NCBI GenBank assembly: GCA_900768995.1 | Contig: CAAGEZ010000063.1 | Coordinates: forward strand, 1-11,328 | Reading direction: 5' to 3' | Origin: Oscillospiraceae bacterium | Lineage (GTDB): Bacteria; Bacillota; Clostridia; Oscillospirales; Ruminococcaceae | Length of the DNA: 11,328 nucleotides | Shown: piece after piece, positions 1 to 7,259 of the stretch | How positions within the stretch are numbered: position 1 is the first letter of the stretch | Layout: the number at the start of each line of letters is the position of its first letter | The notes under the pieces: generated by a model | What the model was told of the DNA's origin: nothing | What the model saw: only the letters and a program-made list of their open reading frames with translations | Database searches by the model: none | Made by a program: the position numbers and the translations under genes

Positions 1-138
1 TAATTATACCAAAGTTGGTTGGCTGTTTCTATATTTTATAGTGATTTTTTGTTTTATTATGTCTTGCAATCCCGCTTTATTTCTTTGTTTGCGGTGTTTT
101 GCTCAAGGCTATCAATAATATATGTGAGGTGAGAAGCA

Positions 139-576
139 ATGCTTAATATTTATTTCGGCGATATGGCTGAGGCGATATATGACCCCAATGTTTATTTTAA
201 CAATACCTATAAAGATGCGTGGATAACCAAACCATTGTCTGTGGAAATGATAAAGGCGGTCGATAAATCGGACGTGATAGACGAAAGAACTATTTTAAGT
301 CCGATATTCGGCAATATGAGTCCCAAAAAATTATCGGGCGGAGTCAAGACCCTTATGCTTATTGCATATGACAGATCAAAGGTGTTCAATGCGTCAGCCT
401 GCGGTGATAACTGCGCAGAATGGATATTAAAAATTGCCCAAAAGGAAAAGATAGTAATAAATCTTCATCACCTTATGGATTTCGGCAAAGGCGAATTTAA
501 GATAAAAGTCCTCAATACCAATAAGATAGTCAAAAATATGTCTGAGCTTGTGCTTGAAGCAGGCGAGTTTGTATGA
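139..576 (+). CDS. DUF4869 family protein
   Basis: The 145-residue product is soluble, with no signal peptide or membrane segment. Its opening MLNIYFGDM, the central KLSGGVKTLMLIAYD, the FNASACGDNCAEWIL segment and the ending ELVLEAGEFV match what I remember of DUF4869, a family of about this length in gut Clostridia with no known function; this is recall, not a search. The ATG has a GAGGTGAG ribosome site about 6 bases upstream (125-132). The stop codon overlaps the ribosome site of the next gene, an ATPase, so the two are probably made together and may work together. The gene is clearly AT-richer than the purine phosphorylase downstream. I see no convincing promoter in positions 1-138, so transcription may begin outside the window. 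Confidence 0.75.
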   Translation: MLNIYFGDMAEAIYDPNVYFNNTYKDAWITKPLSVEMIKAVDKSDVIDERTILSPIFGNMSPKKLSGGVKTLMLIAYDRSKVFNASACGDNCAEWILKIAQKEKIVINLHHLMDFGKGEFKIKVLNTNKIVKNMSELVLEAGEFV

Positions 577-583
577 GGTGCAT

Positions 584-1309
584 ATGAAAGGTATCCATCA
601 TCTTAAAGTATCCAACAGAGACGCAGCTTTTGAATTTGAGCTTTACAGGAATATCACTGTTGTCAGAGGTGACAGCGGCACGGGAAAAACAACTCTTTTT
701 GATATGATAGCCGATTACACACGGCTCAAGGATAAAAGCGGCGTCAATGTACAGTGTGACAAAGACTGTGCCGCTCTTACCGACAGTGACTGGAAAAATC
801 AGCTCAGTCACATTTCCGACAGTATCGTTTTCATTGATGAGGGCGTTGATTATCTTAAAACAAAGGAATTTGCAGATTCCGTAAAAAATTCCGATAATTA
901 TTATGTGATATTCAGCAGAGAAAGCCTGCACGAACTGCCTTACAGCGTTGAAGAGATATATGAGATAAAGGCGAGCGGAAAGTATCACAGCCTTAAAAAG
1001 CTTTACAAGTCAAATAAAAAACATATCTATTATACGGGAAACTCAAAGGGAAAACTGAAATTTGATACCGTTCTGACGGAAGATGCGCATTCGGGACTAA
1101 TTCACGGAGAGCATATTGCCGAGATGCTTGAAGCCCCGTCCGAATTCATCGAAAGCTCAGAGTATTTCAGCTGGGAAAATTTCTTTGAAAAATACCTTAC
1201 AGAGCATACCGTCGGCACACCCTTTCAGTATGCTAAAAAAGAGCTTGCAGGCGCATATCTTAACAAAACAAATTCGGATAAAATAATCGCTGAAATATAT
1301 AATAAGTAA
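584..1309 (+). CDS. Small P-loop ATPase coupled to DUF4869
   Basis: I take the ATG at 584 (241 residues) because a GAGGTG ribosome site at 575-580 sits 3 bases before it, overlapping the TGA of the DUF4869 gene; an upstream in-frame ATG at 548 lies inside that gene and has no site. The protein has a Walker A motif GDSGTGKT (residues 29-36, Lys35), a Walker B IVFIDE (81-86, Asp85/Glu86) and a strand VIFSR (108-112) at the place of a sensor. Only about 45 residues separate A and B and there is no ABC signature, so this is a compact AAA/SMC-like NTPase, not a transporter subunit. The C-terminal 100 residues contain TEDAHSG (165-171), which I cannot assign. Function unknown; the partner gene suggests a two-protein module. 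Confidence 0.8.
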   Translation: MKGIHHLKVSNRDAAFEFELYRNITVVRGDSGTGKTTLFDMIADYTRLKDKSGVNVQCDKDCAALTDSDWKNQLSHISDSIVFIDEGVDYLKTKEFADSVKNSDNYYVIFSRESLHELPYSVEEIYEIKASGKYHSLKKLYKSNKKHIYYTGNSKGKLKFDTVLTEDAHSGLIHGEHIAEMLEAPSEFIESSEYFSWENFFEKYLTEHTVGTPFQYAKKELAGAYLNKTNSDKIIAEIYNK

Positions 1310-1327
1310 CGAAAGGAAGTACCCAAA

Positions 1328-2158
1328 ATGTCAAAACGCTACGAAAGACTTATGAAATGCTACGAAAGCTTTAAGGCAAAGGTAGACTTCACCCCGAAAA
1401 TAGCCCTTATCCTTGGCTCGGGTCTCGGAGACTATGCCGACGGCATCGACATAAAGGCAACGCTTGATTACAAGGACATCGAGGGCTTTCCCGTGTCCAC
1501 CGCCCCCGGTCATAAGGGACGCTTCGTTTTCGGCTATGTGGGAGATGTCCCCGTTGTGATAATGCAGGGACGTGTACATTATTATGAGGGCTATCCTATG
1601 GAGGACGTGGTGCTCCCCGTAAGGCTTATGAAGCTTATGGGAGCGGAGGTGCTCTTTGTTACCAACGCCGCAGGAGGTGTAAACTGGCACTTTGAATGCG
1701 GCGACTTTATGCTCATAAATGACCAGATATGTATGGCTCCCTCACCCCTCATAGGCGAGAACCTTGACGAGCTTGGTCCCCGTTTCCCCGATATGAGCGA
1801 GATCTACAGCAAAAAGCTCCGTGATATCGTGAAAAAATCTGCCCGTGACCTTGATATCCCCCTCAGAGAGGGCGTTTACATTCAGCTCACAGGCCCGAAC
1901 TATGAGTCCCCCTCGGAAGTCAGAATGGTCAGAACCCTCGGCGCAGATGCTGTGGGAATGTCCACCGCCTGCGAAGCCATTGCCGCAAATCATATGGGTA
2001 TGAAGACCGTGGGGATTTCCTGCATCTCAAACCTTGCCTGCGGCGTGTCCAACCGCCCTCTCTCCCACGCAGAGGTACAGGAGACTGCCGACAGGGTAGC
2101 ACCCCTTTTCAAAAAGCTCATTACCGCATCGGTGAAGAACATCGCAAAGGAGCTGTAA
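1328..2158 (+). CDS. punA: Purine nucleoside phosphorylase (trimeric type)
   Basis: This 276-residue cytosolic enzyme splits inosine and guanosine (and their deoxy forms) with phosphate into base plus ribose 1-phosphate, in purine salvage. All landmarks of the trimeric PNP family are present: the phosphate loop GSGLGDY (Ser31), the GHKGR loop (His62), GRVHYYEGYP (Arg82, His84, Glu87), NAAGG (113-117), the base-binding GPNYES (Tyr192, Glu193), VGMST (Met211, Ser212), SNLA with Asn235, and SHAEV with His247. Length is normal and no key residue is missing. A GAAAGGAAG ribosome site (1311-1319) precedes the ATG. It starts 18 bp after the ATPase gene and ends 4 bp before the acetyltransferase gene, so the latter two are surely co-transcribed. 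Its composition is distinctly more GC-rich than the two genes upstream. Confidence 0.96.
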   Translation: MSKRYERLMKCYESFKAKVDFTPKIALILGSGLGDYADGIDIKATLDYKDIEGFPVSTAPGHKGRFVFGYVGDVPVVIMQGRVHYYEGYPMEDVVLPVRLMKLMGAEVLFVTNAAGGVNWHFECGDFMLINDQICMAPSPLIGENLDELGPRFPDMSEIYSKKLRDIVKKSARDLDIPLREGVYIQLTGPNYESPSEVRMVRTLGADAVGMSTACEAIAANHMGMKTVGISCISNLACGVSNRPLSHAEVQETADRVAPLFKKLITASVKNIAKEL

Positions 2159-2162
2159 TGTC

Positions 2163-2597
2163 ATGATACGTGAAGCAGTATATGATGACCTTGACGGTCT
2201 ACTTGAGCTTTATACCCATCTTCACGGCAATCCCATTCCCGAAAAGTGCGAAAGCCTTGCAAAGCTGTGGGACGGCATTATGGCGGATAAGTCACATCAC
2301 ATCATCGTTGCGGAGGAGGACGGGAAAATAGTCTCCTCCTGCGTGTGCGTCATTATCCCAAATCTCACCCACGGTCAGCAGCCGTATGCATTTGTGGAAA
2401 ATGTGGTCACTCACCCCGACTGCCGCAAAAAGGGGCTTGCCACGGCTTGCCTTGAATATGCGGGAAAAATTGCGGAAGAGGCGGACTGCTACAAAATAAT
2501 GCTCCTCACAGGTTCGAAGGAGGAAAGCACTCTCCGATTTTACGAGCGTGCAGGCTTTAACCGCAATGACAAGACCGCTTTTATCAGGTGGCTATGA
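2163..2597 (+). CDS. GNAT family N-acetyltransferase
   Basis: The 144-residue protein has the whole GNAT fold order: MIREAVYDDLDGLLELY (strand 1, helix 1), HHIIVAEEDGKIVSSCVCVI (strands 2-3), then VENVVTHPDCRKKGLATACLEYA (residues 79-101), the acetyl-CoA motif A with its RKKGLA pyrophosphate loop, and STLRFYERAGFNR, motif B. It should transfer an acetyl group from acetyl-CoA to an amine; the substrate cannot be read from sequence. The AAAGGAG ribosome site (2146-2152) lies within the end of the phosphorylase gene, which fixes the start at 2163; the closer ATG at 2158 runs into a stop after two codons. The TGA abuts the inverted-repeat element that follows. Confidence 0.92.
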   Translation: MIREAVYDDLDGLLELYTHLHGNPIPEKCESLAKLWDGIMADKSHHIIVAEEDGKIVSSCVCVIIPNLTHGQQPYAFVENVVTHPDCRKKGLATACLEYAGKIAEEADCYKIMLLTGSKEESTLRFYERAGFNRNDKTAFIRWL

Positions 2598-2697
2598 TAC
2601 TAATAACCAATAAAACTGTAGACAAAAAATCTTCGCATAATCCATATATGCAAGATTATGCTCGATTTTTTGTACAGTTTTTAATTGGTTCTTAGTA
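2598..2697. mobile_element. MITE-like 100 bp inverted repeat
   Basis: The stretch is nearly one long palindrome. The left end reads TACTAATAACCAAT and the right end ATTGGTTCTTAGTA; inward, AAACTGTA, CAAAAAATC and GCATAATC all find their complements in the same order, with only small bulges, closing on a CATATATG-type centre near 2645-2650. A TA dinucleotide flanks each end (2598-2599 and 2696-2697), as expected for elements moved by IS630/Tc1-type transposases, though TA is a weak signal. There is no coding capacity. It begins directly after the GNAT stop codon. It could instead be a pure RNA hairpin; a multicopy search would decide. Confidence 0.6.
2635..2671 (+). terminator. Possible intrinsic terminator inside the inverted repeat
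   Basis: The inner stem GCATAATC (2635-2642) pairs with GATTATGC (2654-2661) and is followed by six T residues at 2666-2671. This could end the transcript that carries the phosphorylase and acetyltransferase genes, for which I see no other terminator. The stem is AT-rich and the T run would also pair within the larger hairpin, so strength is uncertain. Confidence 0.45.
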
Positions 2698-2742
2698 TGA
2701 GATACATATGACATTATGTAAAGTATTTCCTTTTAAAATACT

Positions 2743-2820
2743 CCCGTTTTGTGCAAAAGCTGAATTTTGCAGCCAAAAGCTGTTTTTTGCATAAATGCTA
2801 TTGCAATATGTGAAAACGGG
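2743..2820. promoter_or_regulatory. Dyad and direct repeats around the ECF gene promoter
   Basis: CCCGTTTT (2743-2750) and its exact complement AAAACGGG (2813-2820) bracket the -35 and spacer of the ECF gene promoter. Between them, AAAAGCTG occurs twice, each copy followed by a TTTTGCA-type end, so two ~18 nt near-repeats each with partial inner symmetry lie just upstream of the -35. A small AGTATTT/AAATACT hairpin (2722-2742) precedes them. The layout suggests repressor or activator sites; no regulator can be named, and I recognise no riboswitch here. Confidence 0.4.
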
Positions 2821-2829
2821 TGATATAAT
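2801..2829 (+). promoter_or_regulatory. SigA-type promoter of the ECF S-component gene
   Basis: TTGCAA (2801-2806) and TATAAT (2824-2829) are separated by exactly 17 bases, close to consensus. The transcript would begin near 2836, leaving a ~60 nt leader. Confidence 0.8.
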
Positions 2830-2833
2830 ATAA

Positions 2834-2867
2834 TTGTATTGTATCCGAAGTTGTATTGTATCCCGAA
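2834..2867 (+). repeat. 17-nt tandem repeat in the leader
   Basis: TTGTATTGTATCCGAA (2834-2849) is repeated as TTGTATTGTATCCCGAA (2851-2867), starting at the expected transcription start. It may be a slipped duplication or two tandem protein or RNA sites. It lies outside the coding region if the ATG at 2896 is the start. Confidence 0.75.
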
Positions 2868-2895
2868 AGGGAATGATAACAAGGAGGATCTTTTT

Positions 2896-3474
2896 ATGAG
2901 GGAAAAAACAAGAGCACTTGTGGGAACAGGCATTCTTACAGCTATAGTTGCCGTTTTACAGGCACTTTCCGTAGGGATCAAGTTCGGCCCTTTCAGCGTA
3001 ACGTTTGTACTTATTCCAATAGTAGTCGGTGCGGCACTGTACGGATATAAGTCGGGTGCGTGGCTGGGCTTTGTTTTCGGAGCAGTTGTACTCTTCACCG
3101 ATGCCGCTGCTTTTATGGCAATAAATGTTCCCGGAACCATCATCACCTGCCTTTCCAAGGGAATTTTGGCAGGGCTTAGCGCAGGACTAGTCTATAAGCT
3201 CCTTGAGGACAAGAACCGTACCGCCGCCGTTATCGCCGCCGCTGTGGTATGCCCCATTATCAATACGGGCGTATTCCTTCTCGGCTGCTCTGTATTCTTT
3301 ATGGACACCATTTCCCAGTGGGCAGAGGGCGCAGGCTTTGCATCTGCGGGTGCTTACCTTATCTTCGGAATGGTGGGACTGAACTTTGTTGTTGAGTCCG
3401 TTACAAACATTCTTCTCAGCTCGGTGATCGTAAAGATACTGAACGTTGTGAAGAAGCCCGCGGCTGCAATGTGA
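2896..3474 (+). CDS. ECF transporter S component
   Basis: The 192-residue product is an integral membrane protein with about six hydrophobic segments (roughly residues 8-26, 34-50, 52-75, 79-100, 108-133 and 150-183). The first helix has the alanine-rich LTAIVAVLQAL pattern, followed by FGPFSVTFVLIPIVVGAALYG and a closing GLNFVVESVTNILLSSVIV, a combination typical of S components (vitamin-binding subunits of energy-coupling-factor importers). The EcfA/EcfT energizing module is not in the window and would be shared, as in group II ECF systems. The substrate is not evident; pantothenate- or thiamine-precursor-type carriers look similar. The start is the ATG at 2896, with a strong AAGGAGG site at 2881-2887; an in-frame TTG at 2839 would add 19 unconserved-looking residues encoded by the leader repeat. 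Confidence 0.8.
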   Translation: MREKTRALVGTGILTAIVAVLQALSVGIKFGPFSVTFVLIPIVVGAALYGYKSGAWLGFVFGAVVLFTDAAAFMAINVPGTIITCLSKGILAGLSAGLVYKLLEDKNRTAAVIAAAVVCPIINTGVFLLGCSVFFMDTISQWAEGAGFASAGAYLIFGMVGLNFVVESVTNILLSSVIVKILNVVKKPAAAM

Positions 3475-3503
3475 GCCGCAATGGCTGCTATGTAAGCCGC
3501 AAA
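3462..3503 (+). repeat. 21-bp tandem duplication across the stop codon
   Basis: Positions 3462-3482 and 3483-3503 are near-identical 21-mers (three differences), each starting GGCTGC and ending in AGCCGCAA. The first copy holds the TGA stop of the ECF gene; the second holds an in-frame TAA at 3493-3495. Each copy also has internal GGCT/AGCC symmetry. Confidence 0.8.
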
Positions 3504-3572
3504 ATAGGGGAGAAGCTGTATGGCTCTCCACCGAATGAACTGTAAAATCAAATGTGATACAATACATATCGA

Positions 3573-3617
3573 CGTAAAGCCGCAGATGACTTTCTGCGGC
3601 TTTACGCTGATTTTTTT
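3573..3617 (+). terminator. Intrinsic terminator of the ECF gene
   Basis: CGTAAAGCCGCAGA (3573-3586) pairs perfectly over 14 bp with TCTGCGGCTTTACG (3593-3606), with a six-base loop, followed after CTGA by seven T residues (3611-3617). It lies in the 308 bp gap between the ECF and VWA genes, which otherwise contains only the tandem repeat and the VWA promoter. Confidence 0.88.
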
Positions 3618-3696
3618 GATTTTTGTAATTTAGTATATTTTGTCAAATGTTTTTGGATTTTGCAGAAATATTCATAAAGAATAATGGCAAAAGCTG

Positions 3697-3726
3697 TTGA
3701 CTGTTATCCCTTGGATATACTATAAT
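3697..3726 (+). promoter_or_regulatory. SigA-type promoter of the VWA gene
   Basis: TTGACT (3697-3702) and TATAAT (3721-3726) have an 18-base spacer. Transcription would start near 3733, about 50 bases before the TTG start codon. Confidence 0.78.
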
Positions 3727-3782
3727 TAATACTGATGAAGTGCGCATTTTAATAATGATTACATAAATGGATGTGAATTAAG

Positions 3783-6776
3783 TTGAGCAACAAGAAGAAA
3801 AAGAAGAATTCCGGCGCTCCCAAGCCCCAGAATGCCAAGAAACCCGACATCACCACCGAAGAGGAGAAAAATATACCCGTCCAGAGCCTCAGCGAGATGA
3901 TGGCATTTTCCGATGAAGCCGAGGAAGAGCCTGAAACAAAGGATATAATCGTTCCCAAGCCATCGGCTGACACTGCTCCCAAGGCAGAGGAGAAATCTGC
4001 CCCCAAAGCAGAGGCAAAGCCTGCACCAAAGGCGGAGGATAAGTCCGTATCCAAAGCAGAGGATAAGTCTGCACCAAGGGCAGAGGATAAGCCTGCCTCA
4101 AAGTCAGATGAAAAGCCCGCTCCCAAAATTGAGGAAAGACCTGCTCCTAAGGAAGAGGAGGATGCACTTTCAAGCGGTCCTATGATATCCGCAGCGGAGG
4201 CACAGCGAAGAGCTGTTGCGGAGGAAGCACTTGACCGTGACCTTGCGGCGGCAAGAAGAAAAAAGCTCCAGGAAGAGGCATACAACAAGCGTCAGCGTGA
4301 GCTTGAAATGAAAAAGGAAGCCGAGCGCCTTGACCGTGCCGAGCAGGCAAAGCAGCGTCAGGACAATGTTCAGGAAATGGCAAAAAAACGTGCGGAGCTT
4401 AAAGCCGCTCAGGAAGCCATTGCAGCCTCCGAAGCAAAGGCAGCCGCAAATACAGCTGCCGCAGCCGCTCAGAAAAACAAGTCCAACAAGCGATTCAACC
4501 GTGCTATCCTTTCAATGAAAGCAGGCAAGGCTGTACTTGTGGCTGTTATACTTATTATTCTTGCCTACACAGGTGCATTTATCTTTGTTGGCGCAAAGAA
4601 TGATGAGTTTTACACCGAGCTTGAAAGCAAGCTGAGCAGCCGCAGCCGGATAGTTGCGAATGAAGAAAACGATTATACAGTTCCCGCTGTCAGCCCTCTT
4701 TCCGCCGATGAAAAGAGCGCACAGGGTCTGTATGATTTCCTTGCGGACTCCGACCGGGACGGACTTTCCGATAATTACGAGCTTACCGTTTCAAAGACAG
4801 ACCCACTCAATGCCGACTGCGACGGAGACGGTGTGCTTGACGGAAGAGAGCTGAGAGCAGGTCTTGATCCGAATAACCCCGTTTCCGACGGCACAACTCC
4901 CGACGGCGAGATCATAAAGGACATCACCGTTACCGAAAATAACGTTACCGCCGAGATAACAGGCATTCCCAACACTGCATATACATCTCTTTCAAAGCTT
5001 GCAAACAACAGTATCCAGGGAACTCCCGGACTTGTGGGCTTTGCATATGAGTTCTATTCCGACAAGAATTTCGACAGCTGCAAGCTAACATTCCACTATG
5101 ATGACAAGGATATCACCGAGGGCGGCGTTACCGAAGCGGCACTTTCCGTATATCGCTTTGATTCCGAAAAGCTTGTTTTTGAAAAGCTTGCAAGCACCCT
5201 TGACGCAAACGGCAACACCGTAAGCGCAGAGATAACCGAAAACGGCGTATATGCGGTCTGCGATGCTTCTGTTCTTATGCAGAAGGGCAGCACAAACATC
5301 TTCTTCCTTATTGATAACTCAGGCTCTATGTACCCCGAGGAGCTGTGCGCAAATTCCGAGGAGAATGACGTTGAGTTCAAACGCCTTGACTTTGCGGTAA
5401 ATCTTATCGATATGCTTGGAGCCGATGCAAATTACGGCGCAGGCGAATTTTCGGGCAGCTATGCTCAGATAACACCCATTTCATCTGACAGCGGCACTGT
5501 CAAGCAGAAAATCTCCGATATCAGAAACAAAAAGCAGGTGTTCTCGGGAACTGAGATAGCAGGAGCTATAAAGAGTGCTGTAAGCGAGTTCGGAAACGTC
5601 CGCCCCAGCGACAAGAATTACATTATCCTGCTCACCGACGGTATGCCCTCAAATTACAATCAGGCTGCCGAGCAGGCGGCTGTTGAACTTGCAAAGAAAA
5701 ACGGCATAACCGTTTTCACCATCGGTCTGGGCAAGGAAATTGACACCGAGTATCTTTTCAATATCGCTGAGGATACGAACGGTCAGTTCTTCCAGGCATC
5801 AAATGCAGACGCTCTTGAAAACATCTATGAGAAAATTCAGAGCTTTATGTCCTACAATCAGATAACCATTGAGGAGGACAGCGGCAAAAAGGGCTATGTC
5901 ATTGCCGATTCGGGCTTCAACGTTCTCAAAGACGGCATTGGCTACAGCAATTTCCGCTCCGATTTTGCTCCCAACGGCACCGACAAGGGCATTGCAGGAC
6001 TTATCAGAGCCTACTACACAGGCGAGTTGAAGCTTGCCGAAAGCGGATTTACCACCACCGACGGCAAGTCTGTTGACGGCTATGACATCAGCAAGGTGCC
6101 CAGCTTTACCGACAATAAGACCGACCTTTCCGCCGTTAAAATGGATATCCTCGATTCCTACAACGAGTACCTCACCCTTCCCGACAAGTGGGATTTCCGT
6201 CACATCAGAAACGGACTTCTGGGCTACAGCGACGACACAAGAGACTACATCGACAGCCATATGATGAAGGTCATCACATCTGACTACAGCTTTGATGCAC
6301 CCAAGTCCGACGGATTCACCGAGTTCCTCCGCACTATCACATTTAACAAGCTCAAGGGCTTCAATACATACGAATGCGTGCTCATCGACAGCTCAGTGTG
6401 TCAGGGCGATGACCTGTCCATTATGAATATGCTCAAATGGTTCGAGGCATATCCCAATTCGGGCAAGTGCGATGTTTACGATTTCGGCTACGAGGGCGAC
6501 ATAGCCTTTGACAGCCTCATAAATGAGCTTACCACAGGAAGCCCTGCGGTCATCGTTTACGGCGGCACTGCAATGAATGCCGTTCGTATCGCCCGTGATG
6601 CAGACGACCCCAACAGGTTCGTTATTGACGCATACGACAGCAACTCCCCCGAGAGAAGCACAAGGATAAATCTCCTCAGGACGCCCATATATGACGGCAA
6701 TGCAGCACCTGCATACCAGTACACCGCTTCAAGAGGAAGCGAGCCTGAGTCACTCCAGATAATCGTTTCCAAGTAA
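3783..6776 (+). CDS. Membrane VWA protein with Ca-binding loops
   Basis: This 997-residue protein starts at TTG; a GGATG site at 3769-3773 is well spaced, and no in-frame ATG occurs before residue 39. Order: a lysine-rich start, an octapeptide-repeat region (65-126), a charged coiled coil (about 137-230, rich in Ala/Glu/Lys/Arg), one membrane helix (about 249-270), then a presumably external part. That part has DSDRDGLSD (322-330) and DCDGDGVLDGRE (345-356), which look like thrombospondin-3-type calcium loops, then a von Willebrand A domain (about 503-690) with a complete MIDAS: DNSGS (511-515), Thr590 and Asp619. Its C-terminal region (800-997) ends in GGTAMNAVRIARDADDPNRF...YDSN, which resembles a cysteine-peptidase-like domain I recall from clostridial surface proteins, but with Thr where the family has His, so probably a non-catalytic binder. 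It should bind a metal-dependent ligand at the cell surface. The job is unknown. Confidence 0.85.
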   Translation: MSNKKKKKNSGAPKPQNAKKPDITTEEEKNIPVQSLSEMMAFSDEAEEEPETKDIIVPKPSADTAPKAEEKSAPKAEAKPAPKAEDKSVSKAEDKSAPRAEDKPASKSDEKPAPKIEERPAPKEEEDALSSGPMISAAEAQRRAVAEEALDRDLAAARRKKLQEEAYNKRQRELEMKKEAERLDRAEQAKQRQDNVQEMAKKRAELKAAQEAIAASEAKAAANTAAAAAQKNKSNKRFNRAILSMKAGKAVLVAVILIILAYTGAFIFVGAKNDEFYTELESKLSSRSRIVANEENDYTVPAVSPLSADEKSAQGLYDFLADSDRDGLSDNYELTVSKTDPLNADCDGDGVLDGRELRAGLDPNNPVSDGTTPDGEIIKDITVTENNVTAEITGIPNTAYTSLSKLANNSIQGTPGLVGFAYEFYSDKNFDSCKLTFHYDDKDITEGGVTEAALSVYRFDSEKLVFEKLASTLDANGNTVSAEITENGVYAVCDASVLMQKGSTNIFFLIDNSGSMYPEELCANSEENDVEFKRLDFAVNLIDMLGADANYGAGEFSGSYAQITPISSDSGTVKQKISDIRNKKQVFSGTEIAGAIKSAVSEFGNVRPSDKNYIILLTDGMPSNYNQAAEQAAVELAKKNGITVFTIGLGKEIDTEYLFNIAEDTNGQFFQASNADALENIYEKIQSFMSYNQITIEEDSGKKGYVIADSGFNVLKDGIGYSNFRSDFAPNGTDKGIAGLIRAYYTGELKLAESGFTTTDGKSVDGYDISKVPSFTDNKTDLSAVKMDILDSYNEYLTLPDKWDFRHIRNGLLGYSDDTRDYIDSHMMKVITSDYSFDAPKSDGFTEFLRTITFNKLKGFNTYECVLIDSSVCQGDDLSIMNMLKWFEAYPNSGKCDVYDFGYEGDIAFDSLINELTTGSPAVIVYGGTAMNAVRIARDADDPNRFVIDAYDSNSPERSTRINLLRTPIYDGNAAPAYQYTASRGSEPESLQIIVSK
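3975..4160 (+). repeat. Octapeptide-coding repeats, about eight units
   Basis: Within the VWA gene, 24-bp units encode variants of APKAEDKS (for example APKAEAKP, VSKAEDKS, APRAEDKP, APKIEERP). The alternating Pro/Ala and Lys/Glu pattern predicts an extended, charge-balanced arm on the cytoplasmic side of the membrane helix. Units are diverged, so this is not a recent expansion. Confidence 0.8.
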
Positions 6777-6800
6777 CAGCCCGCAACAGGAGATATTTAA

Positions 6801-7148
6801 ATGAAAAATCACGTTATGAATTTAACGCCGTCGCCGTTAGAAAAGATAAGATCGGGAATAAAAACCATTGAACTCAGGCTTTATGATGAAAAACGGCAGG
6901 CGGTTTCAATTGGTGATACCATTACCTTTGTCAACACAGAAAAAGCTGATGATACTGTTGATGTCAAGGTTGAGGAGCTGTATATATTCAGCTCCTTTGA
7001 CGAGCTTTACCGTGAATTGCCGCTGACGGAGTGCGGCTACACCGAAAAAAATGTTGATACAGCTTCTCCGATGGATATGGAAAAATATTATTCCGCAGAA
7101 AAGCAGGCAATGTACGGGGTAGTGGGCATCAGAATTTCACTTTTATGA
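6801..7148 (+). CDS. ASCH domain protein
   Basis: The 115-residue protein fits the ASCH fold: MNLTPSPLEKIRSGIKTIELRLYDEKR (residues 6-32), with the conserved Lys21 and the ELR segment, then IGDTITFVN (37-45), a variable centre and YGVVGIRISL at the end. ASCH proteins are small beta-barrels that bind RNA or modified nucleosides; the E. coli relative YqfB removes acetyl from N4-acetylcytidine, but that activity cannot be assumed here. An AGGAG site (6788-6792) sets the start, 24 bp after the VWA gene. No promoter is seen in that gap, so it probably rides on the VWA transcript, without an obvious functional link. A strong terminator follows at once. Confidence 0.8.
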   Translation: MKNHVMNLTPSPLEKIRSGIKTIELRLYDEKRQAVSIGDTITFVNTEKADDTVDVKVEELYIFSSFDELYRELPLTECGYTEKNVDTASPMDMEKYYSAEKQAMYGVVGIRISLL

Positions 7149-7151
7149 TAC

Positions 7152-7187
7152 AAAAAAATCCCGTGATGAATTTCACGGGATTTTTTT
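7152..7187 (+). terminator. Intrinsic terminator after the ASCH gene
   Basis: AAAAAAATCCCGTGA (7152-7166) pairs with TCACGGGATTTTTTT (7173-7187) around a six-base loop. With A7 and T7 flanks it could work in both directions. Confidence 0.92.
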
Positions 7188-7259
7188 GTGCAGTATGATA
7201 ACAGTAGGGCGATAAATAGACGTAAAATTAAATAAATCGACGGAAGTAAAATAATTGTA

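Noticed and set aside
548..583. Extended start of the ATPase
   Set aside because: It lies inside the DUF4869 gene with no ribosome site; the ATG at 584 has one directly upstream.
3520..3633. 37-codon small open frame with a GGGGAG ribosome-like site
   Set aside because: It reads straight through the ECF terminator hairpin and T run, so it is unlikely to be translated as a whole.
3749..4288. 179-codon reverse-strand open frame rich in Ser/Ala/Leu
   Set aside because: It is the antisense of the repeat-coding start of the VWA gene; its apparent repeats mirror those codons and it also covers the VWA promoter-proximal start.
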